From Lonicera japonica (Eukaryota > Streptophyta > Magnoliopsida > Dipsacales > Caprifoliaceae): a stretch of DNA of 64,000 nucleotides. Made by a program: the position numbers and the translations under genes. The notes under the pieces are model-generated. The model had not been told where the DNA came from and did not search any database. It worked only from the letters and a program-made list of their open reading frames with translations. The stretch is taken from NCBI GenBank assembly GCA_021464415.1, contig CM038471.1, positions 8,893,386 to 8,957,385 of the forward strand, read 5' to 3'. Of the stretch, positions 1-11,420 are shown one piece after another (position 1 is the stretch's first letter; the number at the start of each line of letters is the position of its first letter).

Positions 1-565
1 GATGATGTGGTGGTTGCCATTGTTGAGCGTGTTGGGCTGCTTCGAGTTGGACTTCTTGGTGTATCCAATTCTCAATTGGATCAAGTCGCCTATGTGGAAT
101 ATGTGGTTCAATAGGAGTTGGAATATCATAGTGAATCGATAGTGGCGTGGGTGGTACAAGCGGGGCCTCTTTTATCTGCTCATTCACAACTAGTTGACCA
201 TGAATAGATGGCGGCATAGATGGTGCGGGCGGTGTCTCTTTTGTTGGCTCAATTATAACCCTTCGACCTCTGTCTATCTCATCCAACCAAGCCTTGGTGG
301 TTCGTTGATCATCTAATAGTAATGATAGGCTCTTGCTAATGTCCCCGAGCATTCGGTACATCTCTTCCGGGGTTGGTATGGTTATAGTATCCGACCCTAA
401 TACAGTGTTTGTTAGATCCACAAAAATATGCCCTGGCGGCATTCCTCGGTTGATATTCTGCTGAGACACCCCTTGATTTTGGTAGGAAGGACCCAGTGGC
501 AGATCCACTGCAGTGAAAGAGTTTCAAGTGACCCTATTCGAAGTTTGTGGCTGTTGGTGTTCCAT
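1..565 (-). pseudogene. Gag N-terminal part of Tat-like element (broken, partial)
   Basis: Gag would form the capsid-like particle in the cytoplasm. The minus-strand frame starts at an ATG at 565 (MEHQQPQTSN), hits an in-frame TGA at 524-526, and then stays open to the window edge. After the stop it reads AVDLPLGPSYQNQGVSQQN, which parallels AADLPPGPFYPNQGMPQNN in the gag of the second Tat-like element near 32960. A conserved MYRMLGDISKSLSLLLDD block parallels MCRMLMNLSQSMAMLL there. The zinc knuckle and pol are beyond the edge. It cannot make full-length protein without readthrough. Confidence 0.75.
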
Positions 566-1686
566 ATCAGCTGGTGTATCCAGTCGAACCAATCTACTAG
601 TGCTATCTCTTCCGGCCCAAATGGAAGCCAGATCGAATATAAGTCTTTTAAAGGAGAAAAGGACAAATCCCGATGCATATAGAATATTCCCAAAAAAAAA
701 GAAAATATAAACTTTTAATACTTGCCAGATTCCCAGAAATACATCGATCGAATGGACTCTTAACCATATAAAAACATTTTTCTTTAGGTGATATCGAAAA
801 CAGACCGACAATGGCAACTTGAGAGCCCCGGATAGAGGTAAGGTAGGAACATGAATTCCTTGGGTTCTCTTGACCTCTGAATTTGAAAATCATTTTGAAA
901 AGATTTTTCAGAAGAAATTCTTTTAAAAACACGGGAAGTTCTCTCCTCATGAGTTGCTTTGTTCATGGAACAAGCGATAGGAAAATTACGAAAATTATCA
1001 GTCTCCGTAAATTTTTACAACGGAGGTTGGATAGCCTTCGGCCATACCTGCCAAAACCACGACGGTATGATTGACAGGGCTTTTGCTCACTGGGTTCTCA
1101 CGACTGACAGTCATTAAAACAATGCTGAAAATCTCTTGTGTTCTAAGCTGACTCTCCTATATGCAAGCGTGGTTTAATAGGATAAGGTTTAAGGCTCCCT
1201 CCTATTTGGCAGGTTTTACGATATACCTCAAAAGCGCAGGTACATGTAAGGACCTTTTGATATACCTCTACCGGGTACGTGAGGGGTAAACCGCTCTATA
1301 TACCTCGATAGGATACTTGGCCAATGAGAGTGGTCCCATGCTCTTTCAGCTAGTGCAGACCCGCAAGTCCACGGCCTAATTACGATTCTGGGCCCGACGT
1401 TGATAGGGTAAAATTCACACTAGCAAAAATGCATGATAGTACGTGAGTGCATGCGAAATAACAATATGGTGGTTCATTATTGATCAATGCTTTATGGTTT
1501 GTTATGGTATTTTACACAATTTTAATTGTGAAAAGGATTTTCTTAACATAATTAGCAAATAAAGGTCTCAAGGTATCCATCTAAATTGATTCTATGTTAT
1601 CCTAAAACTAAGACTTTCAATCCTCTATCTAATAGATAATATGAATTAAATATATGATCCATTATATAAGAACTTAGTTCTAGACA
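566..1686 (-). other. Leader between primer site and gag of the left Tat-like element
   Basis: No credible gene. The minus strand aligns by eye with the leader of the second element (31792-32907); shared stretches include the CCTGCCAAATAGGAGGGAG region. Short ORFs here look like chance frames. An A-rich run lies at 691-700. Confidence 0.6.
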
Positions 1687-1704
1687 TCCCTAGCAGAGTC
1701 GCCA
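1687..1704 (-). promoter_or_regulatory. Primer binding site of left Tat-like element
   Basis: The minus strand reads TGGCGACTCTGCTAGGGA one base after the LTR end. It differs at two positions from the site at 31774-31791. From memory, Tat/Ogre elements use a tRNA-Arg primer; I cannot verify the tRNA here. Confidence 0.75.
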
Positions 1705-1705
1705 C

Positions 1706-2805
1706 TGTGAGAACCCGGATCTCTGACCCGTCATTCTCTGGGTTTCTCTTATTTTTGTTGTTTTGAAGGAAAAGCTTGTTTTGTAGAGTCGCCAGTTTGT
1801 TTTACAAGAAAACAAACAAAATATCGTACAAAAGATAATTTGAAAACAAACTATCTTTCATACGTTTGAAATTAGAGATTTATTTGATAACTTGTTTTGT
1901 TAGGGTTCGGGAACTACGTTACGAATTGGGAAGGTGTTAGGCACCCAATTCACCCTTTCGGTCTCTTTAATGGATCATGTATTCAATTCCTATCTTACAT
2001 ATCTTGCAAGTAGTTTGAATCGTTTCCAAAATAATCCTTTCGGGTGAATTTGATTTAAAACGGTATTTTTGAAACCAGACTCGAGCTTTGCAAGCGCCTA
2101 CGTATTCATTCATAGAATGAAATCAGAGTCTCATAGTCCCATTTGTTTGGAAACTGTTTTTGTATCTTTGTTTTGTTTTGAAAACGTGTCAAAACATATT
2201 TTAGTTTTCTTGTAAAACTAAGATACTAGCTTTGAAAACAATGAATTTTTTTGCAAGTTATCTCATTTTCTGTATTAAAACTGTATAAAAACTGCAGTAT
2301 TGAAATTCAGGGGAGTTATAAAAATGCGTACATGAAGCGCTTGAAGAAGACCGACGACTGCTTGTTTGCTTCTTTCTCTCTCTAGTGCTTTCTCTCTCTA
2401 GCTTTCTCTCTTTATAATTTTCTCTCTCTAAAAACTCTCTCTAATGATCTTGACAGAGCTTCTCCTCTCTAAAAACTTTATTGAGTTTTGATGCCTATTT
2501 ATAGCAAAATTTTCGCCAAAAACATTTCAAAAGGGACCAGCCGTAGGGGGTGCGGCTCGAAGCCAACCGTACTGTTGGGAGTCCACCGTGCGGCTAGGGT
2601 GTGTGGCCCGGGCATGTGGCTTGAAGCCAATCGTGCGGCTAGTAAGCAAAGTGGCGACATTGGTTGGGTAGATTCCTGACGCGCTTAAAAGTCAGGATTT
2701 TTCTTAATGGTCTCCTATATGCATGATGACTCAAGACTTGATGCGGAATGCCCGTTTTGTATGAAAATCAGGTTCACACGAGAGTTGTGGATTGGGGTGT
2801 TCACA
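1706..2805 (-). repeat. 5' LTR of left Tat-like element
   Basis: On the plus strand it begins TGTGAGAACCCGG and ends GGGGTGTTCACA, so in element orientation it runs TGTGAACACC to TTCTCACA, the same ends as the LTRs at 30537 and 47749. It holds a TATA box, a CT-rich leader (GAGAGAAAG repeats on the minus strand, about 2365-2450) and the ACCGTGCGG motif cluster. Confidence 0.85.
2495..2645 (-). promoter_or_regulatory. LTR promoter: TATA box and GCCGCACGG-type motif cluster
   Basis: The minus strand has CTATAAATAG at 2495-2504. Immediately upstream of it (2538-2645) are several copies of GCCGCA / CCGTGCGG motifs in both orientations. The same arrangement occurs in the LTRs of the second Tat-like element and before its two antisense genes. 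The promoter role is inferred from position and the TATA box. Confidence 0.6.
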
Positions 2806-3130
2806 CTTAGTATCTCTTAAATTAATTATAATTTCTATGCCAAATTATTTTGACTTAAATATGAAAATGATATTTACCGTTTGCTTTTATAGAGAGAAAG
2901 TTATAATTTTTTAGTATTTACTTATTAAAAATTGATATTTACTTAGTATCTCTTAAATTAATTATAATTTATATGCCAAATTATTTTGACTTAAATATGA
3001 AAATGAAATTTACCGTTTGCTTTTCTAGTGAGAAAGTTATAATTTTGGATTCTAATAGAGCAATTAGTATTTACTTATTAAAAATTAATATTTACTTAGT
3101 ATCTCTTAAATTAAATATAATTTATATTCA
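2806..3130. repeat. AT-rich direct repeat, two and a part units
   Basis: Units start at CTTAGTATCTCTTAAATTAA at 2806, 2942 and 3095. The first is 136 bp and the second 153 bp, differing mainly by about 17 extra bases (GGATTCTAATAGAGCAA) near 3043. The third is partial. The Tat-like LTR ends exactly where the first unit begins. From 3131 to 3340 I see only AT-rich sequence. Confidence 0.75.
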
Positions 3131-3488
3131 GTGAGTGCCTTTTGAGCCAAACTTTTCTATAAAAGTTAGTATCTCTTGAAAATAATTTTATTTTTCTTAT
3201 AAAATGTGAAACTTTAAAAAAAATGTCTAGGGAGTATTGTTTTGTATTTTATTCATGGTATCTATTTAAACTCTTTTGTTAAACTTTATTTATGGAATTT
3301 CAATTTATATGAATTTATGGACTTTCTATTGTATACTATGCAGTTTGCACCTCAACAATTTCTCCGTTTTGGATGCCTACAAATTTAACAATATATGGAC
3401 ATGTAAGAGTTTTAATTTATGATTAGTGCGTCATTTACATGGAAAAATTCACCTTTTGATTAAGAAATAATATTTTCGTTTCGAAGGT

Positions 3489-4662
3489 TGATGCGCAACT
3501 AAAAAGGACAATTAATGCTCTACGTCAACAAAATGTAGGCGCTGTTATACGTGAGGAGTCGGAGATGCTCCGAATTCTTAAAGAGGTTAGAAACAAATTG
3601 TGTAAATTAGTTAAAAAATTGTTATTGAATTTTATTTATTTTTATTAACATGGAAAATTCAAATAATGCATGTAGAGCAATAAAAGAAAGCTTCCAACAA
3701 ATTACGTGGGCAAGGGGAAAAGGAAAGAAAATCAATCTCCCTCCATACTTACCCCTCCTCCTGTGGTTTGTTCTTTATATATGTTGGTTGATTTTTCAAA
3801 AGTTAGTATAGATTATTGTTTACTGTATTTTGTTACTTAGTATGAACTTACCAGCAATTATACACTTAACAGTTATTTTTTTATCCACATTATAACACTA
3901 AAATTTATAGGTAGAATTATTTTTGGTCTGGATCAAATAGAAAATCTGACAATTATCAGTTGTTATATACCTCTTAACTCGCATTATCTATATTTCAAGG
4001 TGAATGGCCTCTCTAGATATGTTCTAGTAGCTCACGCAAGGAAGCTTAACAAATATAACCCTAGGCAAAGTGCGCAACGTTCGCGACGTGAACAAAAGAA
4101 ACTAGCAGAATTAAGTAAAGCAAGATTATTTCCTGGTTTAAATGAAAATAACATAGTATCAAAGAAGTCTAAATTCACAATGAATCTACAGCCTATACCT
4201 TTTTCTTTAGATATTTTATCTAACAAAATAGGTCTACCAACCAATAATGCCATGTTATGTGATCGGCTTTCTAGGGATGTAAGTGAAAGTCAGCCAAACG
4301 CTATCTCTGATACATTGTCTCAACATGATAGAGACTTTGTGTAATCATTACCGGATAATATAATGCTCTTGCAAACAACTACTCATATGGTCCAAGATAA
4401 GAGTTCCCCATTCGACACGCTTTGTCACATAGAGTCTCAAAATCTACCCACCTGTGTGCAATCAATGCCGAATCTTCCACATGCAATCCAAGATGACATA
4501 ATTTTCCCTTATACCAGTTATTCTATTTCAAGCCACAATACGTTATGTAAAGTTCAATCAAGTTATTATTTTCCATGTTATGTTATATTTAAATCCAATT
4601 CCCTTATAAAACTAAATAAATTTGTAGGCCAAATCTAACCACTGAATATCGAATTGATGATC
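3489..4662 (+). pseudogene. RepHel N-terminal region (broken)
   Basis: A short exon-like stretch at 3489-3586 reads DAQLKRTINALRQQNVGA and EESEMLRILKE. A second at 3997-4344 carries a basic stretch (SAQRSRREQKKLAELSKA), typical of the N-terminus of plant Helitron proteins, then a TAA at 4342. The following frame (4363-4638) is rich in Ser, Asn, His and Gln. Sequence between the exons is AT-rich and intron-like. The solo LTR with its TGATC duplication ends this piece, and the coding continues at 6952. No enzymatic motif is expected here. Confidence 0.6.
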
Positions 4663-6951
4663 TGTAACACCCCCGCCTTAATTGTACAGGATAGCACCCG
4701 TAGTTAAGGCCTGGGGCGTCACTGACCCATCTTAGTAGGACTAAGATAGGTATATAAGAATAATATAAGCCAACAACATACTGTATTTTAAGCATTAATG
4801 GGTACGAGATACGAAAATGATGGTAAAGCTTTATAACATATACCATGTAGTGCAGATTTCACAAGCATAGTAATGATATGGGGTAGGTCAAGTTCACACA
4901 TATATACATGCATAAATATCAAAAAGGAGCTAATTAAAAGTGGCTGTGTCATAGGCAAGCCGTGACTTGCCGTACCAGGATATTCACAATCAAAAGTATC
5001 AAAATACAAGTATCAGAGCCTCTAATTCGTTCCCGAGCCCATCGCGTCTTTGTCTTCTTTGGATTCCTGAGTACCTGTATTATTTTAGAAAAAGAACGGG
5101 GTGAGCTATTTGCTCAGTAGGGGGGTATAAGGCATGATATTCAGACAAGTTGTCCTTTCATTTTCAAAATATATGATTTAAGTAATACAAACAAGAATCA
5201 TTGCCAACCATTAAAAGATGCATGATCGTGCTAATGCAGGTTACCTCCTGTGTCAACCGTTTACCGTATAATAGATAGAACGAGCTGTAGATATAATCCA
5301 TCGTCTCCAGAATTATAAGGCCATCACCATAATAAAGCCATGGGATCAACCATCCCAAATATTATGAGAACACAAATATCAACATGAATCATAGTGCCTT
5401 GCCAATTGCCTAGGTTCCCAGGCTCTTCACCGGTGGCTTATAGGCGGCCAAACATTGCTCCCCCAGAGGTTTAGGGATTTTCAACCCAAGGGCACCGAGC
5501 CCCACTTATTTCCCATCCCGGTAAGCACTACACAACCATATCAAGAATTCTGTTCCTGAGAGACACAAGCTCTCCAAACCAGTGATAAATGATGAAGGCC
5601 TTTCATAGGATAGCCAATCAATCCATAAACCGCAAGTCCGTTCCAAATTTTTGCCATAAGATTCCCGAGAAGTCGGTTGACACAACAGTAGTACGTATCA
5701 TGCATAATATGATGTTAAATATCAATATGAGACAACCTATGCCATATATACTCCAAAAGTTCCACCATATATCCTTTGGTATTCGAAATTCATCAATAAA
5801 CCACTTTTATCAACAATTATAATAAATACCGACAAGGATACGTTATTTTGTTCAAATAACGCTTTATCTCGAGTATATATGGCATACCTTGTCTTAAATC
5901 ATGCAACCATAGCCATAGAGATCATAAAACATCATAACCTTTCTTATAGTTTAACTCCCAACCAATCATGAATCAAACAAAAGCATTTTTGTGTAATAAA
6001 GTCATATTAACATGTTATAAAAGCAAGTAAACCCCTACCTCGTGTTTATTAGCCGTATAGAGTGAAGAAAGGAGAGGATCCAAGCTTTCCCAAATAAATC
6101 CCAAGGAGGAAGACGATGAATAGTGGAGTTGAAGATGATTCGGATGAATTCGAGCTTAATTCGTTGATGCGGAAGGATTAATGCGTAGAAATCTCTTCCT
6201 TTCTCTCTCTAGAACCCTCTGGAACCCTCTGGAACCCTCTCGTAAAGTGTGGAATAGTCCGGGTCGAAAAGTGGATGAAAAAGGACCAAAAAAGCACTTA
6301 AAACGAGCTTAAGTCGGTGGAAAAAGTGAACTGGCGGACCGGTATGCCAAAAACCCAATACCGGTCCGCGGGTTGAAATTTTCGCAAAAATTTGTTGCCG
6401 GACCGGTATTCAAAAATTCCATACCGGTCCGCGCTTTAAAAGTTTCGGGCCTGGAGCACTGTTTTTGTTTTGGTCATAACTTTTCGCTCCGAACTCCAAT
6501 TGAGGCGTTCTTTATGTCCACGGAAAGGTATTTCAAAGATTTACAACTTTATAGTTGGAAGTTTTTCCAAATTATGGATAGATTGTTCCCAGAAATTCAA
6601 CAAAGACAGTGCTCTGCCAAAGCGCTGCCGAATGACCAGAATTTGCAATGGGCCTACTTTGCCCTTTGTTTTGACCCACGAAGAGTGTGAATTGGACTTC
6701 CGCCAAAACACGAAAGTTGTAGAATGGCATGAATACTAGACACCCACCCAAACGGAACCTTAATCGGATAAGTAACAAAGAAATTACGATAGCTCAAAGT
6801 TAACCAAAATTAACGAATCGCGAAGAACCAAAACTTCCTATTTACCAACCAAAATCGATTCGGACCACCCGAATCACCAAACGATAATTCATATATGTAT
6901 CAAGGAGTTAATATAACACAATTAACATTAATATAAATACAGGATGTTACA
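4663..6951. mobile_element. Solo LTR (2.29 kb) of a gypsy-type element
   Basis: Begins TGTAACACCCCCGCC and ends ATACAGGATGTTACA, so it has TG..CA ends with a longer imperfect inverted terminus (TGTAAC / GTTACA). It is flanked by the exact 5 bp duplication TGATC (4658-4662 and 6952-6956). No primer site, polypurine tract or coding sequence is present, which fits recombination between two LTRs. Removing it joins the two Helitron coding pieces. A duplicated GC-rich hairpin lies at 6334-6431. Confidence 0.88.
6334..6431. repeat. Two tandem GC-rich hairpins in the solo LTR
   Basis: Arms GCGGACCGGTAT (6334-6345) and ATACCGGTCCGC (6358-6369) are a perfect 12 bp inverted repeat. About 65 bp on, CGGACCGGTAT (6399-6409) and ATACCGGTCCG (6421-6431) form a perfect 11 bp repeat. 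Both loops are about 11-12 bases and A/C rich. It is probably a duplicated module. Confidence 0.8.
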
Positions 6952-8092
6952 TGATCCTTCTGCTTTTCCTGAAACTGTAACTACAAATAATGAGCCATCG
7001 ATAATGTTGTATCCATGTCATCATTCTGTGGGTAAAATGGATAATGAATGTCCATATTGTAAAGCCTTGCATTGGGATCTTGAAAAATTATGTGTTTCTA
7101 CTAGCCACCGTTCAATTTTCGGGACATGTTGCTTATCAGGGAAGATTCGATTGCCTAAGTTACTTACCCCTCCTCCAGAACTTCAAGCATTATATAATGG
7201 TAATGATAGCCAAGCTGTGTCATTTCAAAATAATACTCGAGCATATAATGCAACTAACGCTTTTACGAGTTTGGGAGTTCAAATGGATGATAGAGATCTC
7301 CCTGGTATTTGTCTAATGCCTTTCACTATTCATGGACAGTTACGCCATCGAATAGGAGCATTATTCCAACAATTAAGTCAGGATCCAACCTATGCTCAGT
7401 TGTATATACATGATCCAATGTCAGCTTTGAACTTTCGTGCCAAAAGAAATCCTCATTTGCGAATAGATGTTCTAAACATTATCCAAGGTTGTCTTGTTCG
7501 AAATAATGTATTTGTTACGAAGTACCGACAAGTTACTGCTATTCTTGATCGTATGAATCCTGAGGTTCAAGAGCTACCTACTTACCTACATTTTAGTGAG
7601 ACAAAAGATCAGTGTAGGTACAACCTATCAACAGCAGACGAGATTACATTAATTTTACTTGGAGATGGAACTGAAACCAGTGGGATGAGAGATATTATTG
7701 TTCGTTACAAAAGGAGTGATGCTTTAATGCAAATTAATGAATGCAATCCAGCTTATTTGCCCTTGCATTATGTGTTGTTATTTCCTTACGGCGAGCTTGG
7801 GTAGGAACCTGGTTTGAAGCAATGGGACCTCAGTCTAGGTGAATGGTCATACACAAGGGTTACCTAATTTCAATTCTTTTGTTATCGGCTTTTCCAACTC
7901 TTGGGAGAGTATTCAATGATCCTCAGAGGTCGAAAACTCTTTCAGGAATTTATTGTAGATGCATGGGCTGCAACTGAGCAAAATCGTTTGAATTACTGTC
8001 GACAAAATCAGGGCAAGCTTCGAGCTGAGATTTACAAAGGTCTTACCGATATCGCTGCAGATGACCATGAACCTGATCAAGTTGGAAGATGA
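6952..8092 (+). pseudogene. RepHel: zinc-finger-like and Helitron N region (broken)
   Basis: The reading frame starts right after the solo LTR duplication (DPSAFPETVTTNNEPS). It has a Cys/His cluster (MDNECPYCKALHW, later FGTCCLSGKIRLP), then NATNAFTSLGVQMDD and YPLHYVLLFPYGELG-like blocks typical of plant Helitron proteins. A TAG at 7802-7804 follows PYGELG, and more stops or frameshifts occur before 7901. The stretch 7901-8092 (GRKLFQEFIVDAWAATEQNR) is the next conserved block and ends in a TGA. This domain precedes the Rep nuclease and may bind DNA; that role is inferred. Confidence 0.75.
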
Positions 8093-9456
8093 TTTGTCTT
8101 ACCATTATCATTTACTGGTAGCCCGAGGCAGATGTTCGTGATTTTTCAAGATTCTATGGAAATTACTCGGTACAACAAGCATCCAGATATCTTCTTAACT
8201 ATGACTGCAAATCCTAAGTGGCCGAAAATAACTGAAGCTTTACTGCCAAAACAAGATGCTACCGATCGTCCTGATTTGGTTGCTCGAGTTTTTGAACTGA
8301 AGAGGAAGGCCCTTATGAATGATATCGTGACTGAGAAGGTTTTTGGGGAGAAGGTGGCCCACGTGTTTATTATTGAGTTTCAGAAACGAGGGTTACCACA
8401 TATGCATTTCCTTATATTTCTTCGAGGCGAAGATAAAATTAAGACATGTGACCAAGTGAATAAGTTTGTATGTGCCGAGTTTTTGAATGCAGCTGAAGAT
8501 CCTGCACTTTATGAAACAGTCAAACATTGTATGGTGCATGGTCCATGTGGTGCTTGAAACCCAAATGTACCCTGTATGAAGGGAGGGAAGTGTACAAATC
8601 GTTATCCAAAAGAGTTCGCAGATGAAACAACAATGGACCAAGAGGGTTATCCTATATATCGACGCTGTAATGATGGTCGAAAGCATCAGATCAGAGGGGG
8701 GCATGAAGTTGACAATAGGGATATCGTACCTTATAATGCATTTCTCTCTAGAAAGTTTAATTGCCTCATTAATGTTGAAGTATGCGCTGGTTTGAGATGC
8801 GTTAAGTATATTAATAAGTATATTTACAAGGGTCACGATCGTGCTACGATTGTGTTGGGAGCGATAGATAAAATTAAACAGTATTAAGATGCACGTTATA
8901 TTGGACCTCCGGAGGCTGCATGTCTATTATTGGCCACATTATGCACCAAGAAGTTCCGAATGTGCAACGATTAGCACTGCACTTGCCTGGAATGCATAAT
9001 GTTGTATATGATCCGTCAGAACGAATATATAGTATTATTACCAGGGCTGCTATCGAAAATACAACCCTTACTGGCTTTTTTGAATGTTGTGCATCATATG
9101 AGCATGCACGAGGTTATACATATCAAGAGTTCCCACAATATTTTGTTTGGAAGAAACTAGAGAAGGTATGGAGACCAAGACAACATGGGCGTGCAATCGG
9201 TCGAATGTATTTTGCAAGTCCAAATGAAGGTGAAAAATTTTACTTGCGTTTGTTACTAACTGTTGTGAAAGGACCTCAGTCATATGAATGGTTAAGAACA
9301 GTCAATAATGTCTTGCACCCATCTTTTAAGGCCGCTTGCGTTGCAAGAGGACTTTTGGAAGACGATGATGAATGGATACAATGCCTTACAGAGGTCGTAG
9401 TAATGAGAACTGGTGCACAATTGCGAAGTTTATTCTGTATTATCTTGGCACAATGA
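8093..9456 (+). pseudogene. RepHel: HUH rolling-circle Rep nuclease domain (broken)
   Basis: The Rep domain nicks and joins single strands at the transposon ends. The HUH motif is visible as KRGLPHMHFLIFL (about 8385-8424, in a frame from 8132). The twin-tyrosine motif appears as VKYINKYIYKGHD (about 8801-8839), with both Tyr kept. Breaks: a TGA after HGPCGA at 8555-8557, a TAA after DKIKQY at 8885, and a frameshift near 8925 before the block HQEVPNVQRLALHLPGMHN (from 8943). The catalytic His and Tyr residues survive although the frame does not. From 9457 to 9642 only weak remnants are seen. Confidence 0.8.
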
Positions 9457-9642
9457 TCCCCAAAGAGTCCGGATGCTTTATGGAATCAATTCTGGGTGCA
9501 CATATGCGATGATCTTTCTTATAAGATTCGTATAATGTATCACATTCCTAACCCAAGTGACATGTAGATTGAAGATTATGGTTTGCATCTCTTAAATTAG
9601 TTGCTTTAGGAATCAGGAAAATGCTTAAAGGACTACCCGCCT

Positions 9643-11272
9643 ATGCCGTTACCAACTAGATGCTGGAGTACAATAGTGGGAAACAGACTCACATGGGAAC
9701 ACATAGAGTTACAGATGAATGCAGTTCAAGAGAATGTAAACCTTAACGTCAACAGGCTCAACGTTGGGCAACAAGATGCATATAACGCAATCCTTTCTTC
9801 TGCTCTTGGTAATGAAGGGACTACTTTTTTCTTGAATGGGGGTGCGGGAACTGGAAAATCTTTTTTGTACAATACAATTGCCACAAAGTGCAGAAGTTTG
9901 GGCCATATTGTCGCAGCTGTTGCTTCATCTGGTATTGCTTCTCTACTGTTGGTTGGGGGTCGGACAACTCATTCAACTTTTAAGATTCCACTTGATGTCC
10001 TTGAGAACTCTACATGCGGCTTCAATAAGCAATCTTTGCAAGCGGAATTATTTAGGCAAACAAAATTGATCATTTGGGATGAAGTACCAATGCAACATAG
10101 ACATTGTGTTGAATCTGTGGACCACTCATTACAAGATATTTGTGGTAATCAAAAGCCTTTTGCTGGTATTACTATTGTTTTAGGTGGAGATTTTAGACAA
10201 ATTTTACCGGTTGTACCAAGAGGAGTTCGTGAGGTAATTGTTTTGACCTCGCTTAGACGGTCTGTTTTGTGGCGTCAAATACATGTTTTGACGTTAAATG
10301 AGAACATGCGCCTAGATTCAACAGAACATGGACAAACTATTTAGACCAATTACTTAATATAGGTACATTTTCTTTATTCAGAGTAATTATTTATATAGTT
10401 TCTTATACTTGCACTTTAACAATGTCATTTCTTCTAGATTGGGTCCAACCCAGACGAGATTGTCCAACTTCCAACATCGATCACTAGGTGTCCAAGCTTA
10501 CTTGATTTGATATCAACTATTTACCCGTTATTGGATGATGCAAGTATTGTAACACAAGCATTTCTCAATGAGCAGACCATACTTTCCGCGCGGAATGACG
10601 ATGTAAATGATATCAATGCAAAAGCACTAAATCGTTTTCCAGGAGAGACATTTACTTATTTGGCTGCAGACAAGATGTGTGAAGATGAGGGGATGGAACA
10701 TTCCATTTCAAATCGTTATCCTAATGAGTTTTTAAACTCACTCAATCCAACAGGATTGCCTCCCTTTCAACTTGATCTAAAAGTGGGTTGTCCAATAATG
10801 TTGTTACGGAATATTGCAGCCAAGGATTCAAATCGTTATCCTAATGAGTTTTTAAACTCAGTCAATCCAACAGGATTGCCTCCCTTTCTACTTGATCTAA
10901 AAGTGGGTTGTCCAATAATGTTGTTACGGAATATCGCAGCCAAGGATGGTCTTTGTAATGGTCCGAGATTGATTATTGAAAGGTGTAGCACTTTTGTAAT
11001 TGAGGTTAAGATTTTAACTGGAGATAAATTTGGTAACTTAGCATGCATTCCAATAATTTCTTTGACCCCCTCATCTACGGAATTGCCCATTAAATTTACA
11101 CGTCGCCAATTCCCCATTCGATTAGCATATGCTATGACCATTAACAAATCTCAAGGCTAGTTGGTCAAATTTGTCGACCTCGATTTACGAACCCCTGTAT
11201 TTAGCCATGGCCAATTGTATGTGGCATTGTCTAGGTGTACAAGCTCTTACCATATTAATATTCTTTTACCAT
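9643..11272 (+). pseudogene. RepHel: PIF1-family helicase domain (broken, with internal duplication)
   Basis: An ATP-dependent 5'-3' helicase that would unwind DNA during Helitron movement. Walker A GGAGTGKS (about 9841), Walker [10 protein letters not shown] (about 10065) and the [13 protein letters not shown] block (about 10180) are intact. A frameshift occurs near 10330. A probable intron at 10363-10437 (GT..AG, TTTCTTCTAG acceptor) separates it from the C-terminal part, which starts [11 protein letters not shown]. The C-part has [18 protein letters not shown], a 40-residue tandem duplication (10707-10946) and [17 protein letters not shown] at 11158 follows, and [10 protein letters not shown] and [11 protein letters not shown] then end the domain. 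Confidence 0.85.
10707..10946 (+). repeat. In-frame 120 bp tandem duplication in the helicase
   Basis: Two head-to-tail copies (10707-10826 and 10827-10946) encode the same 40 residues beginning [11 protein letters not shown] and ending LLRNIAAKD. They differ at three bases (CTC/GTC, CAA/CTA, ATT/ATC). The period is a multiple of three, so the frame is kept. Confidence 0.95.
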
Positions 11273-11420
11273 GACAAGCACCCAAAACTGTTATTTATAA
11301 TTCCCCAAATGCCTAACTTTAAGTGTTAAAAATTGCATTATGTTATCTAATGTTGACATTTAGTTGTTTTGCAGGTTCTTGTCTCAATTGATGTAATTAA
11401 ATGCTTAATTTTGTTAAATA

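Larger units (their letters stand above)
1..2805 (-). mobile_element. Tat-like Ty3/gypsy LTR retrotransposon, 5' part
   Basis: Seen on the minus strand: an LTR (1706-2805), a 1 nt spacer, a primer binding site, a long leader and the start of gag, which runs off the left edge. The order and the sequence match the complete element at 30537-48981: the same primer site, the same WAGRDST peptide just before gag, and the same motif cluster plus TATA box in the LTR. It is a diverged relative, because its LTR is about 1.1 kb against 1.23 kb. The far end and the left target duplication are outside the window; the right flank starts CTTAG. Confidence 0.85.
3340..11420 (+). mobile_element. Helitron (Rep/helicase rolling-circle transposon), decayed
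   Basis: Coding remnants in order are an N-terminal basic region (3489-4662), a Helitron-like N domain (6952 on), an HUH Rep domain (8132-8884) and a PIF1-type helicase (9643-11272). Together they form the standard plant RepHel protein. A solo LTR at 4663-6951 interrupts it. The terminal TC, the 3' hairpin and CTRR were not located: the left limit is where coding-like sequence begins and the right limit is where the Athila LTR begins. Both limits are therefore approximate. Confidence 0.8.

Noticed and set aside
7044..7316. Second frame of 90 residues over the Helitron N region
   Set aside because: Shadow of the 6952-7804 frame, which has the Helitron motifs.
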